From Coriaria nepalensis (Eukaryota; Streptophyta; Magnoliopsida; Cucurbitales; Coriariaceae), in NCBI GenBank assembly GCA_027186245.1, contig CP114481.1, forward strand, positions 48,825,501-48,889,500: a stretch of DNA of 64,000 bases, read 5' to 3'. Positions 12,401-24,869 of the stretch are shown piece by piece. The notes below the pieces were generated by a model. It did no database searches. It had not been told where the DNA came from and saw only the letters and a list, made by a program, of their open reading frames with translations. Positions within the stretch are counted from its first letter, which is position 1. Every line of letters begins with the position of its first letter. Both the position numbers and the translations under genes were made by a program.

Positions 12401-12849
12401 ACAAGTTTTGTGCGTAACTTGCAAATGATCATTGCAAGGGAAATGTGCATTCGTTTGACCTTAAAATCATTTCAATAAGTCATTTTAAGTCAATAACTTC
12501 TTTCAAAGCAATTCGAACGAATTCTATTTTTGCACTACAGACAGAAGTTTTGTGCATAACTTGCAAATGTTCAATGCAAGGAAAGTGTGTATTCGTTTAA
12601 AATTAAAATCATTTCAATGAGTCATTTCAAGTAAATAACTTATTTCAAAGCAAGTCGAACGAATTCTAGTTTTGCACTACAGACACAACTTTTGTGCATA
12701 ACTTGCGAATGATCATTGCAAGGAAAGTGTGCATTCGTTTAACCTTAAAATCATTTCAATGAGTCATGTCAGGTCAATAACTTATTTCAAAGCAATTCGA
12801 ACGAAGTCTATTTTTGCACTACAAACACAAGTTTTGTGCATAACTTCGA

Positions 12850-13990
12850 CATGATCATTGCAGGGAAAGTGTGCATTCGTTTAACCTTAAAATCCTTTCA
12901 ATCAGTCATTTTAAGTCAATAACTTATTTCAAAGCAATTCGAACGAATTCCATTTTTGCACTACAAACACAACTTTTGTGCATAACTTGCAAATGATCAA
13001 TGCAAGGAAAGTGTGCATTCGTTTAAAATTAAAATCATTTCAGTGAGTCATTTCAAGTAAATAACTTATTTCAAAGCAAGTCGAACGAATTCTAGTTTTG
13101 CACTATAGACACAACTTTTGTGCATAACTTGCAAATGATCATTGCAAGGAAAGTGTGCATTCATTTAACCTTAAAATCATTTCAATGAGTCATTTCAAGT
13201 CAATAAATTATTTCAAGGCAAATCGAACGAATTCTAGTTTTCCACTACAAACACAACTTTTGTGCATAACTGGCAAATGATCATTGCAAGGAAAGTATGC
13301 ATTCGTTCAAAATTAAAATCATTTCAATGAGTCATTTCAAGTCAGTAACTTATTTCAAAGCAAGTGGAACGAATTCTAGTTTTGCACTACAGACACAACG
13401 TTTGTGCATAACTTGCAAAAGATCATTGCAAGGAAAGTGTGCATTCGTTTAACCTTAAAATCATTTCAATGAGTCATTTCAAGTCAATAACTAATTTCAA
13501 AGCAATTCGAACGAATTCTAGTTTTGGACTACAGACACAACTTTTGTGCATAACTTGCAAATGATCATCGCAAGGAAAGTGTGCATTCGTTTAACCTTAA
13601 AATCATTTCAATGAGTCATTTCAAGTCAATAACTAATTTCAAAGCAATTCGAACGAATTCTCTTTTTGCACTACAAAAACAAGTTTTGTGCATAACTTGC
13701 ATATGATCATTCCAAGGAAAGTGTGCATTCATTTAACCTTAAAATCATTTCAATCAGTCATTTCAAGCAAATATCATATTTCCAAGCAATTCGAACGAAT
13801 TCTATTTTTGCACTACAAACACAACTTTTGTGCATAACTTGCAAATGATCATTGCAAAGAAAGTGTGCATTCGTTTAACCTTAAAATCATTTCAATGAGT
13901 CATTTCAAGTCAATAACTTTTTTCAAAGCAAGGCGAATAAATTCTAGTTTTGCACTACAGACACAACTTTTGTGCATAACTTGCAAATGA
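12850..13990 (+). repeat. Recurrent core block (about 1.1 kb, about 8 monomers), occurrence 1 of 5
   Basis: Ordered marker set: AATCCTTTCAATC (12,894), GAATTCCATTTTTGC, TTTCAAGGCAAATCG, CATAACTGGCAAATG with AAAGTATGC and CGTTCAAAATT (13,304), AGACACAACG with TTGCAAAAGATC (13,391), TTGGACTACAG, TCTCTTTTTGCAC, TTTCCAAGCAATTCG and CAAGGCGAATAAATTC (13,931). The same order recurs at 20.2, 22.8, 25.5 and 29.6 kb. Upstream, CAGACAGAAGTTTTG (12,540) is shared only with the 19.9 and 22.5 kb copies. Confidence 0.88.
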
Positions 13991-16338
13991 TCATTGCAAG
14001 GAAAGTGTGCATTCGTTTAACTTTAAAATCATTTCAATCAGTCATTTTAAGTCAATAACTTATTTCAAAGCAATTCGAACGAATTCTATTTTTGCACTAC
14101 AAATACAACTTTTGTGCATAACTTGCAAATGATCATTGCAAAGAAAGTGTGCATTCGTTTAACCTTAAAATCATTTCAATGAGTCATTTCAAGTCAATAA
14201 CTTTTTTCAAAGCAAGTCGAATAAATTCTAGTTTTGCACTACAGATACAACTTTTGTGCATAACTTGCAAATGATCATTGCAAGGAAAGTGTGCATTCTA
14301 TTAACCTTAAAATCATTTCAATGAGTCATTTCCAGTCAATAACTTATTTCGAAGCAAGTCGAAAGAATTCTAGTTTTGCACAACAGACACAACTTTTGTG
14401 CATAACTTGCAAATGATCATTGCAAGGAAAGTGTGCATTCATTTAACCTTAAAATCATTTCAATTAGTCATTTCAAGTCAATCACACATTTCAAACCAAT
14501 TCGATCGAATTTTATTTTTGCACTACCAACACAAGTTTTGTGCATAACTTGCAAATGATCATTCCAAGGAAAGTGTGCATTCGTTTAACCTTAAAATCTG
14601 TTCAATGAGTCATTTCAAGTCAATAACTAATTTCACAGCAATTCGAACGAATTCTAGTTTTGCACTACAGATACAACTTTTGTGCATAACTTGCAAATGG
14701 TCATCGCAAGGAAAGTGTGCATTCGTTTAACCTTAAAATCATTTCAATATGTCATTTCAAGTCAATAACTAATTTCAAAGCAATTCGAACGAATTCTATT
14801 TTTGCACTACAAAAACAAGTTTTGTGCATTACTTGCAAATGATCATTCCAAGGAAAGTGTGCATTCATTTAACCTTAAAATCATTTCAATCAGTCATTTC
14901 AAGTAAATATCATATTTCCAAGCAATTCGAACGAATTCTATTTTTGCACTACAAACACAACTTTTCTGCAGAACTTGCAAATGATCATTGCAAGGAAAGT
15001 GTGCATTCGTTTAACCTTAAAATCAGTTCAATCAGTCATTTCAAGTAAATATCATATTTCCAAGCAATTCGAACGAATTCTATTTTTGCACTACAAACAC
15101 AACTTTTGTGCATAACTTGCAAATGATCATTGCAAAGAAAGTGTGCACTCGTTTAACCTTAGAATCATTTCAATGAGTTATTTCAAGTCAATAACTTTTT
15201 TCAAAGCAAGGCGAATAAATTCTAGTTTTGCACTACAGACACAACTTTTGTGCATAACTTGCAAATGATCATTGCAAGGAAAGTGTGCATTCGTTTAACC
15301 TTAAAATCATTTCAATCAGTCATTTTAAGTCAATAACTTATTTCAAAGCAATTCGAACGAATTCTATTTTTGCACTACAAATACAACTTTTGTGCATAAC
15401 TTGCAAATGATCATTGCAAAGAAAGTGTGCATTCGTTTAACCATAAAATCATTTCAATGAGTGATTTCAAGTCAATAACTTTTTTCAAAGCAAGTCGAAT
15501 AAATTCTAGTTTTGCACTACAGATACAACTTTTGTGCATAACTTGCAAATGATCATTGCAAGGAAAGTGTGCATTCTATTAACCTTAAAATCATTTCAAT
15601 GAGTCATTTCCAGTCAATAACTTATTTCGAAGCAAGTCGAAAGAATTCTAGTTTTGCACGACAGACACAACTTTTGTGCATAACTTGCAAATGATCGTTG
15701 CAAGGAAAGTGTGCATTCGTTTAACCTTAAAATCATTTCAATTAGTCATTTCAAGTCAATCACACATTTCAAACCAATTCGATCGAATTTTATTTTTGCA
15801 CTACCAACACAAGTTTTGTGCATAACTTGCAAATGATCATTCCAAGGAAAGTGTGCATTCGTTTAACCTTAAAATCAGTTCAATGAGTCATTTCAAGTCA
15901 ATAACTAATTTCACAGCAATTCGAACGAATTCTAGTTTTGCACAACACATACAACTTTTGTGCATAACTTGCAAATGGTCATCGCAAGGAAAGTGTGCAT
16001 TCGTTTAACCTTAAAATCATTTCAATGTGTCATTTCAAGTCAATAACTAATTTCAAAGCAATTCGAACGAATTCTATTTTTGCACTACAAAAACAAGTTT
16101 TTTGCATAACTTGCAAATGATCATTCCAAGGAAAGTGTGCATTCATTTAACCTTAAAATCATTCCAATCAGTCATTTCAAGTAAATATCATATTTCCAAG
16201 CAATTCGAACGAATTCTATTTTTGCACTACAAACACAACTTTTCTGCATAACTTGCAAATGATCATTGCAAGGAAAGTGTACATTCGTTTAACCTTAAAA
16301 TCAGTTCAATGAGTCATTTCAAGTCAATAACTAATTTC
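13783..16338 (+). repeat. 9-monomer tandem duplication (1278-bp period)
   Basis: Two adjacent copies, about 13,783-15,060 and 15,061-16,338, at an exact 9 x 142 offset. Shared markers are CAAGGCGAATAAATTC (13,931 / 15,209), CATTCTATTAACC (14,295 / 15,573 from the ATTCTATT), TCACACATTTCAAACC with CGATCG (14,502 / 15,780) and ATTTCCAAGCAATTCG. There are a few single-base differences between copies, such as GCAGAACTTGC at 14,968 against GCATAACTTGC in copy 2. Boundaries are approximate. Confidence 0.87.
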
Positions 16339-19300
16339 AAAGCAATTCGAACGAATTCTAGTTTTGCACTACAGATACAACTTTTGTGCATAACTTGCAA
16401 ATGGTCATCGCAAGAAAAGTGTGCATTCGTTTAACCTTAAAATCATTTCAATGTGTCATTTCCATCCAATAACTAATTTCAAAGCAAGTCGAACGAATTG
16501 TATTTTTGCACTACAAAAACAAGTTTTGTGCATAACTTGCAAATGATCATTCCAAGGAAAGTGTACATTCATTTAACCTTAAAATCATTTCAATGTGTCA
16601 TTTCAAGTCAATAACTAATTTCAAAGCAATTCGAACGAATTCTATTTTTGCACTACAAAAACAAGTTTTGTGCATAACTTGCAAACGATCATTCCAAGGA
16701 AAGTATGCATTCATTTAACCTTAAAATCATTTCAATCAGTCATTTCAAGTAAATATCATATTTCAAAGCAATTCGAACGAATTCTATTTTTGCACTACAA
16801 ACACAACTTTTGTGCATAACTTGCGAATGATCATTGCAAGGAAAGTGTGCATTCGTTTAACATTAAAATCATTTCAATGAGTCATTTCAAGTCAATAACT
16901 TATTTCAAACCAATTCGGACGAAATCTATTTTTGCACTACAAACACAAGTTTTGTGCATAACTTGCAAATGATCATTGCAAGGAAAGTCTGCATTCATTT
17001 GACCTTAAAATCAGTTCAATCAGTCATTTCAAGTCAATAACTTATTTCGAAGCAATTCGAACGAATTCTATTTTTGCACTACAAACATAACTTTTGTGAA
17101 TAACTTGCGAATAATCATTGCAAGGAAGTGTCCATTTGTTTAACCTCAAAATCATTTAAATGAGTCATTTCAAGTCAATAACTTCTTTCAAAGCAAGTCG
17201 AACGAATTGTATTTTTGCACTACAAAAACAAGTTTTGTGCATAACTTGCAAATGATCATTCCAAGGAAAGTGTACATTCATTTAACCTTAAAATCATTTC
17301 AATCAGTCATTTCAAGTAAATATCATATTTCAAAGCAATTCGAACGAATTCTATTTTTGCACTACAAACACAACTTTTGTGCATAACTTGCGAATAATCA
17401 TTGCAAGGAAGTGTCGATTCGGTTAACCTAAAAATCATTTAAATGAGTCATTTCAAGTCAATAACTTATTTCAAAGCAAGTCGAACGAATTCTAGTTTTG
17501 CACTACCAACAAAAGTTTTGTGCATAACATGCAAATGATCATTGCAAGGAAAGTGTGCATTTGTTTAACCTTAAAATCATTTCAATGAGTCATTTCAGGT
17601 CAATAACATATTTCAGAGCAATTCGAACGAAGTCTATTTTTGCACTACAAACACAAGTTTTGTGCATAACTTGCAAATGATCATTGCAAGGAAAGTGTGC
17701 ATTCATTTGACCTTAAAATCATTTCAATCAGTCATTTCAAGTTAATATCATATTTCAAAGCAATTCGAACGAATTCTATTTTTGCACTACAAACACAACT
17801 TTTGTGAATAACTTGCGAATAATCATTGCAAGGAAGTGTCGATTTGTTTAACCTCAAAATCATTTAAATGAGTCATTTCAAGCCAATAACTTATTTCAAA
17901 GCAAGTCGAACGAATTCTAGTTTTGCACTACCAACAAAAGTTTTGTGCATAACATGCAAATGATCATTGCAAGGAAAGTGTGCATTCGTTTAACCTTAAA
18001 ATCATTTCAATGAGTCATTTCAAGTCAATAACATATTTCAGAGCAATTCGAACGAAGTCTATTTTTGCAGTACTAACACAATTTTTGTGCATAACTTCCA
18101 CATGATCATTGCAAGGAAAGTGTGCATTCTTTTAACCTTAATATCATTTCAATCAGTCATTTTAAGTCAATAACTTATTTCAAAGCAATTCGAACGAATT
18201 CAATTTTTGCACTACAAACACAACTTTTGTGCATAACATGCAAATGATCAATGCAAGGAAAGTGTGCATTCGTTTAAAATTAAAATCATTTCAATGAGTC
18301 ATTTCCAGTAAATAACTTATTTCAAAGCAAGTCGAACGAATTCTAGTTTTGCACTATAGACACAAGTTATGTGCATAACTTGCAAATGATCATTGCAAGG
18401 AAAGTGTGCATTCGTTTAACCTTAAAATCATTTCAATGAGTCATTTCAAGTCAATAACTAATTTCAAAGCAATTCGAACGAATTCTAGTTTTGCACTACA
18501 GACACAACTTTTGTGCATAACTTGCAAATGATCATCGCAAGGAAAGTGTGCATTCGTTTAACCTTAAAATCATTTCAATCAGTCATTTCAAGTCAATAAC
18601 TAATTTCAAAGCAATTCGAACGAATTCTATTTTTGCACTACAAACACAACTTTTGTGCATAACATGCAAATGATCAATGCAAGGAAAGTGTGCATTCGTT
18701 TAAAATTAAAATCATTTCAATGAGTCATTTCAAGTCAATATCATATTTCAAAGCAATTCGAACGAATTCTGTTTTTGCACTACAAACACAACTTTTGTGA
18801 ATAACTTGCAAATAATCATTGCAAGGAAAGCGTCCATTTGTTTAACCTTAAAATCATTTAAATGAGTCATTTCGAGTCAATAACTTATTTCAAAGCAAGT
18901 CGAACGAATTCTAGTTTTGCACTACAAACAAAAGTTTTGTGCATAACTTGCAAATGATCAATGCATGGAAAGTGTCCATTCGATTAACCTTAAAATCATT
19001 TAAATGAGTCATTTCAAGTCAATAACTTATTTCAAAGCAAGTCGAACGAATTCTAGTTTTGCACTACCAACAAAAGTTTTGTGCATAACACGCAAATGAT
19101 CATTGTAAGGAAAGTGTGCATTCTTTTAACCTGAAAATCATTTCAATGAGTCATTACAAGTCAATAACTTATTTCAAAGCAAGTCGAACGAATTTTATTT
19201 TTGCACTACAAACACAACTTTTGTGCATAACTTGCAAATGATCATTGCAAGGAAAGTGTGCATTCGTTTAACAATAAAATCATTTCAATGAGTCATTTCA

Positions 19301-19480
19301 AGTCAGTAACTAATTTCAAAGCAATTCGAACGAATTCTAGTTTTGCACTACAGACACAACTTTTGTGCATAACTTGCAAATGATCATCGCAAGGAAAGTG
19401 TGCATTCGTTTAACCTTAAAATCATTTCGATGAGTCATTTCAAGTCAATAATTAATTTCAAAGCAATTCGAATAAATTCT
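16339..19480 (+). repeat. Mixed monomers including three 141-bp units
   Basis: About 22 monomers. The left part resembles 10.0-10.65 kb (GCAAGAAAAG at 10,021 and 16,410). Three 141-bp third-lineage monomers with GCAAGGAAGTGTC lie near 17,124, 17,405 and 17,833, spaced by 2 and 3 monomers and alternating with CCAACAAAAG units, as expected of a small local expansion. The right part is the paralogue of 11.8-12.4 kb. Confidence 0.84.
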
Positions 19481-21530
19481 ATTTTTGCACTACAAAAACA
19501 AGTTTTGTGCATAACTTGCAAATGATCATTCCAAGGAAAGTGTGCATTCATTTAACCTTAAAATCATTTCAATCAGTCATTTCAAGTAAATATCATATTT
19601 CAAAGCAATTCGAACGAATTCTATTTTTGCACAACAAACACAAGTTTTGTGCATAACTTGTAAATGATCATCGCAAGGAAAGTGTGCATTCGTTTAACCT
19701 TAAAATCATTTCAATGAGTCATTTCAAGTCAATAACTTATTTCAAAGCAATTCGGACGAAATCTATTTTTGCACTACAAACACAAGTTTTGTGCATAACT
19801 TGCAAATGATCATTGCAAGGAAAGTGTGCATTCATTTGACCTTAAAATCAGTTCAATCAGTCATTTCAAGTCAATAACTTATTTCAAAGCAATTCGAACG
19901 AATTCTATTTTTGCACTACAGACAGAAGTTTTGTGCATAACTTGCAAATGTTCAAAGCAAGGAAAGTGTGTATTCGTTTAAAATTAAAATCATTTCAATG
20001 AGTCATTTCAAGTAAATAACTTATTTCAAAGCAAGTCGAACGAATTCTAGTTTTGCACTACAGACACAACTTTTGTGCATAACTTGCGAATGATCATTGC
20101 AAGGAAAGTGTGCATTCGTTTAACCTTAAAATCATTTCAATGAGTCATGTCAGGTCAATAACATATTTCAAAGCAATTCGAGCGAAGTCTATTTTTGCAC
20201 TACAAACACAAGTTTTGTGCATAACTTCGACATGATCATTGCAAGGAAAGTGTGCATTTGTTTAACCTTAAAATCCTTTCAATCAGTCATTTTAAGTCAA
20301 TAACTTATTTCAAAGCAATTCGAACGAATTCCATTTTTGCACTACAAACACAACTTTTGTGCATAACTTGCAAATGATCAATGCAAGGAAAGTGTGCATT
20401 CGTTTAAAATTAAAATCATTTCAGTGAGTCATTTCAAGTAAATAACTTATTTCAAAGCAAGTCGAACGAATTCTAGTTTTGCACTATAGACACAACTTTT
20501 GTGCATAACTTGCAAATGATCATTGCAAGGAAAGTGTGCATTCATTTAACCTTAAAATCATTTCAATGAGTCATTTCAAGTCAATAAATTATTTCAAGGC
20601 AAATCGAACGAATTCTAGTTTTCCACTACAAACACAACTTTTGTGCATAACTGGCAAATGATCATTGCAAGGAAAGTATGCATTCGTTCAAAATTAAAAT
20701 CATTTCAATGAGTCATTTCAAGTCAGTAACTTATTTCAAAGCAAGTAGAATGAATTCTAGTTTTGCACTACAGACACAACGTTTGTGCAGAACTTGCAAA
20801 AGATCATTGCAAGGAAAGTGTGCATTCGTTTAACCTTAAAATCATTTCAATGAGTCATTTCAAGTCAATAACTAATTTCAAAGCAATTCGAACGAATTCT
20901 AGTTTTGGACTACAGACACAACTTTTGTGCATAACTTGCAAATGATCATCGCAAGGAAAGTGTGCATTCGTTTAACCTTAAAATCATTTCAATGAGTCAT
21001 TTCAAGTCAATAACTAATTTCAAAGCAATTCGAACGAATTCTCCTTTTGCACTACAAAAACAAGTTTTGTGCATAACTTGCATATGATCATTCCAAGGAA
21101 AGTGTGCATTCATTTAACCTTAAAATCATTTCAATCAGTCATTTCAAGTAAATATCATATTTCCAAGCAATTCGAACGAATTCTATTTTTGCACTACAAA
21201 CAAAACTTTTGTGCATAACTTGCAAATGATCATTGCAAAGAAAGTGTGCATTCGTTTAACCTTAAAATCATTTCAATGAGTCATTTCAAGTCAATAACTT
21301 TTTTCAAAGCAAGGCGAATAAATTCTAGTTTTGCACTACAGACACAACTTTTGTGCATAACTTGCAAATGATCATTGCAAGGAAAGTGTGCATTCTATTA
21401 ACCTTAAAATCATTTCAATGAGTCATTTCCAGTCAATAACTTATTTCGAAGCAAGTCGAAAGAATTCTAGTTTTGCACAACAGACACAACTTATGTGCAT
21501 AACTTGCAAATGATCATTGCAAGGAAAGTG
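19480..21530 (+). repeat. 18-monomer segmental duplication, copy 1; contains core block occurrence 2
   Basis: Collinear with about 22,040-24,370 at a 2556-bp offset (18 x 142). Markers are GTAAATGATCATCGC (TAAATG at 19,661 / 22,217), GACAGAAG (19,921 / 22,477), AATCCTTTC (20,275 / 22,831), CGTTCAAAATT (20,685 / 23,241), AGACACAACG (20,772 / 23,328) and TCTCCTTTTGC (21,041 / 23,597). The 183 bp at 20,763-20,945 are the same as 23,319-23,501 at the translated level. The core block lies at about 20,230-21,370. Confidence 0.88.
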
Positions 21531-22040
21531 TGCATTCGTTTAACCTTAAAATCATTTCAATGAGTCATTTCAAGTCAATAACGTTTTTCAAAGCAAGTCG
21601 AATGAATTCTAGATTTGCACTACAGACACAACTTTTGTGCATAACTTGCAAATGATCATTGCAAGGAAAGTGTGCATTCGTTTAACCTTAAAATCATTTC
21701 AATGAGTCATTTCCAGTCAATAACTTATTTCGAAGCAAGTCGAAAGAATTCTAGTTTTGCACAACAGACACAACTTTTGTGCATAACTTGCAAATGATCA
21801 TTGCAAGGAAAGTGTGCATTCGTTTAACCTTAAAATTATTTCAATTAGTCATTTCAAGTCAATCACTAATTTCAAACCAATTCGAACGAATTTTATTTTT
21901 GCACTACAAACACAAGTTTTGTGCATAACTTGCAAATGATCATTGCAAGGAAAGTGTGCATTCGTTTAACCTTAAAATCATATCTATAAGTCATTTCAAG
22001 TCAATAACTAATTTCAAAGCAATTCGAACGAATTCTCTTT
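21530..22040 (+). repeat. Spacer monomers between the two 18-mer copies
   Basis: About 3.5 ordinary monomers separating the copies. They include an AACGTTTTTC unit, a TTTCGAAGCAAGTCGAAAG unit with CACAACAGAC, and a unit with ATATCTATAAGTC. The first two types also occur together at 26.7-27.1, 27.9-28.2 and 30.9-31.2 kb. Confidence 0.75.
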
Positions 22041-24370
22041 TTGCACTACAAAAACAAGTTTTGTGCATAACTTGCAAATGATCATTCCAAGGAAAGTGTG
22101 CATTCATTTAACCTTAAAATCATTTCAATCAGTCATTCCAAGTAAATATCATATTTCAAAGCAATTCGAACGAATTCTATTTTTGCACTACAAACACAAG
22201 TTTTGTGCATAACTTGTAAATGATCATCGCAAGGAAAGTGTGCATTCGTTTAACCTTAAAATCATTTCAAGGAGTCATTTCAAGTCAATAACTTATTTCA
22301 AAGCAATTCGGACGAAATCTATTTTTGCACTACAAACACAAGTTTTGTGCATAACTTGCAAATGATCATTGCAAGGAAAGTGTGCATTCATTTGACCTTA
22401 AAATCAGTTCAATCAGTCATTTCAAGTCAATAACTTATTTCAAAGCAATTCGAACGAATTCTATTTTTGCACTACAGACAGAAGTTTTGTGCATAACTTG
22501 CAAATGTTCAATGCAAGGAAAGTGTGTATTCGTTTAAAATTAAAATCATTTCAATGAGTCATTTCAAGTAAATAACTTATTTCAAAGCAAGTCGAACGAA
22601 TTCTAGTTTTGCACTACAGACACAACTTTTGTGCATAACTTGCGAATGATCATTGCAAGGAAAGTGTGCATTCGTTTAACCTTAAAATCATTTCAATGAG
22701 TCATGTCAGGTCAATAACATATTTCAAAGCAATTCGAACGAAGTCTATTTTTGCACTACAAACACAAGTTTTGTGCATAACTTCGACATGATCATTGCAA
22801 GGAAAGTGTGCATTTGTTTAACCTTAAAATCCTTTCAATCAGTCATTTTAAGTCAATAACTTATTTCAAAGCAATTCGAACGAATTCCATTTTTGCACTA
22901 CAAACACAACTTTTGTGCATAACTTGCAAATGATCAATGCAAGGAAAGTGTGCATTCGTTTAAAATTAAAATCATTTCAGTGAGTCATTTCAAGTAAATA
23001 ACTTATTTCAAAGCAAGTCGAACGAATTCTAGTTTTGCACTATAGACACAACTTTTGTGCATAACTTGCAAATGATCATTGCAAGGAAAGTGTGCATTCA
23101 TTTAACCTTAAAATCATTTCAATGAGTCATTTCAAGTCAATAAATTATTTCAAGGCAAATCGAACGAATTCTAGTTTTCCACTACAAACACAACTTTTGT
23201 GCATAACTGGCAAATGATCATTGCAAGGAAAGTATGCATTCGTTCAAAATTAAAATCATTTCAATGAGTCATTTCAAGTCAGTAACTTATTTCAAAGCAA
23301 GTAGAATGAATTCTAGTTTTGCACTACAGACACAACGTTTGTGCAGAACTTGCAAAAGATCATTGCAAGGAAAGTGTGCATTCGTTTAACCTTAAAATCA
23401 TTTCAATGAGTCATTTCAAGTCAATAACTAATTTCAAAGCAATTCGAACGAATTCTAGTTTTGGACTACAGACACAACTTTTGTGCATAACTTGCAAATG
23501 ATCATCGCAAGGAAAGTGTGCATTCGTTTAACCTTAAAATCATTTCAATGAGTCATTTCAAGTCAATAACTAATTTCAAAGCAATTCGAACGAATTCTCC
23601 TTTTGCACTACAAAAAAAAGTTTTGTGCATAACTTGCATATGATCATTCCAAGGAAAGTGTGCATTCATTTAACCTTAAAATCATTTCAATCAGTCATTA
23701 CAAGTAAATATCATATTTCCAAGCAATTCGAACGAATTCTATTTTTGCACTACAAAAACAAGTTTTGTGCATAACTTGCAAATGATCATCGCAAGGAAAG
23801 TGTGCATTCGTTTAACCTTAAAATCATTTCAATGAGTCATTTCAAGTCAATAACTAATTTCAAAGCAATTCGAACGAATTCTCCTTTTGCACTACAAAAA
23901 CCAGTTTTGTGCATAACTTGCATATGATCATTCCAAGGAAAGTGTGCATTCATTTAACCTTAAAATCATTTCAATCAGTCATTTCAAGTAAATATCATAT
24001 TTCCAAGCAATGCGAACGAATTCTATTTTTGCACTACAAACACAACTTTTGTGCATAACTTGCAAATGATCATTGCAAAGAAAGTGTGCATTCGTTTAAC
24101 CTTAAAATCATTTCAATGAGTCATTTCAAGTCAATAACTTTTTTCAAAGCAAGGCGAATAAATTCTAGTTTTGCACTACAGACACAACTTTTGTGCATAA
24201 CTTGCAAATGATCATTGCAAGGAAAGTGTGCATTCTATTAACCTTAAAATCATTTCAATGAGTCATTTCCAGTCAATAACTTATTTCGAAGCAAGTCGAA
24301 AGAATTCTAGTTTTGCACAACAGACACAACTTTTGTGCATAACTTGCAAATGATCATTGCAAGGAAAGTG
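22040..24370 (+). repeat. 18-monomer segmental duplication, copy 2; contains core block occurrence 3
   Basis: Matches 19,480-21,530 at a 2556-bp offset up to about 23,640. It then gains one extra dimer: TCTCCTTTTGCAC occurs at both 23,597 and 23,881, 284 bp apart. After that the offset is 2840 bp (CAAGGCGAATAAATTC at 21,312 / 24,152; CATTCTATTAACC, from the ATTCTATT, at 21,392 / 24,232). The 284-bp gain therefore came after the 18-mer duplication. Confidence 0.86.
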
Positions 24371-24504
24371 TGCATTCTATTAACCTTAAAATCATTTCAA
24401 TGAGTCATTTCCAGTCAATAACTTATTTCGAAGCAAGTCGAAAGAATTCTAGTTTTGCACAACAGACACAACTTTTGTGCATAACTTGCAAATGATCATT
24501 GCAA
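24221..24504 (+). repeat. Single monomer duplicated in tandem
   Basis: The monomer marked by CATTCTATTAACC, TTTCCAGTCAATAAC, TTTCGAAGCAAGTCGAAAG and GCACAACAGACAC occurs twice in direct succession (ATTCTATT at 24,232 and 24,374). I see no difference between the two units over the marker stretch. Elsewhere the same unit is followed by other monomers, so this is a local 1-mer gain. Confidence 0.85.
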
Positions 24505-24869
24505 GGAAAGTGTGCATTCGTTTAACCTTAAAATCAGTTCAATAAGTCATTTCAAGTCAATAACTAATTTCAAAGCAATTCGAACGAATTCTAGTTTTGC
24601 ACTACAGATACCACTTTTATGCATAACTTGCAAATGGTCATCGCAAGGAAAGTGTGCATTCGTTTAACCTTAAAATCATTTCAATGTGTCATTTCAAGTC
24701 AATAACTAATTTCAAAGCAATTCGAACGAATCCTATTTTTGCACTACAAAAACAAGTTTTGTGCATAACTGGCAAATGATCATTCCAAGGAAAGTGTGCA
24801 TTCATTTAACCTTAAAATCATTTCAATCAGTCATTTCAGGTAAATATCATATTTCCAAGCAATTCGAAC

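Larger units (their letters stand above)
7129..12430 (+). repeat. Mixed A/B monomers with third-lineage units
   Basis: About 37 monomers. A and B units alternate irregularly. Third-lineage units (TGAATAACTTGC, GTCCATTT, TTTAAATGAG, often followed by units with CAAACAAAAG or CCAACAAAAG) appear near 8.5-9.1 kb and 11.4-12.3 kb. Single-base deletions lie at about 9090 (AATAATTATTTC) and 11,446 (GCAAGGAAGTGTC). Parts have paralogues downstream: 10.0-10.6 kb pairs with 16.4-17.0 kb (shared GCAAGAAAAG and TTTCCATCCAATAAC), and 11.8-12.4 kb with 18.6-19.2 kb. Confidence 0.85.

Noticed and set aside
14824..15048. Open reading frame of 74 codons
   Set aside because: It lies wholly inside satellite monomers. 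Because 142 = 3 x 47 + 1, each monomer is read in a new frame, so peptides cannot repeat and open stretches end by chance.
20763..23501. Identical 60-codon open reading frames at 20,763-20,945 and 23,319-23,501
   Set aside because: The identity comes from the 18-monomer (2556-bp) duplication of the satellite, not from selection on a protein.
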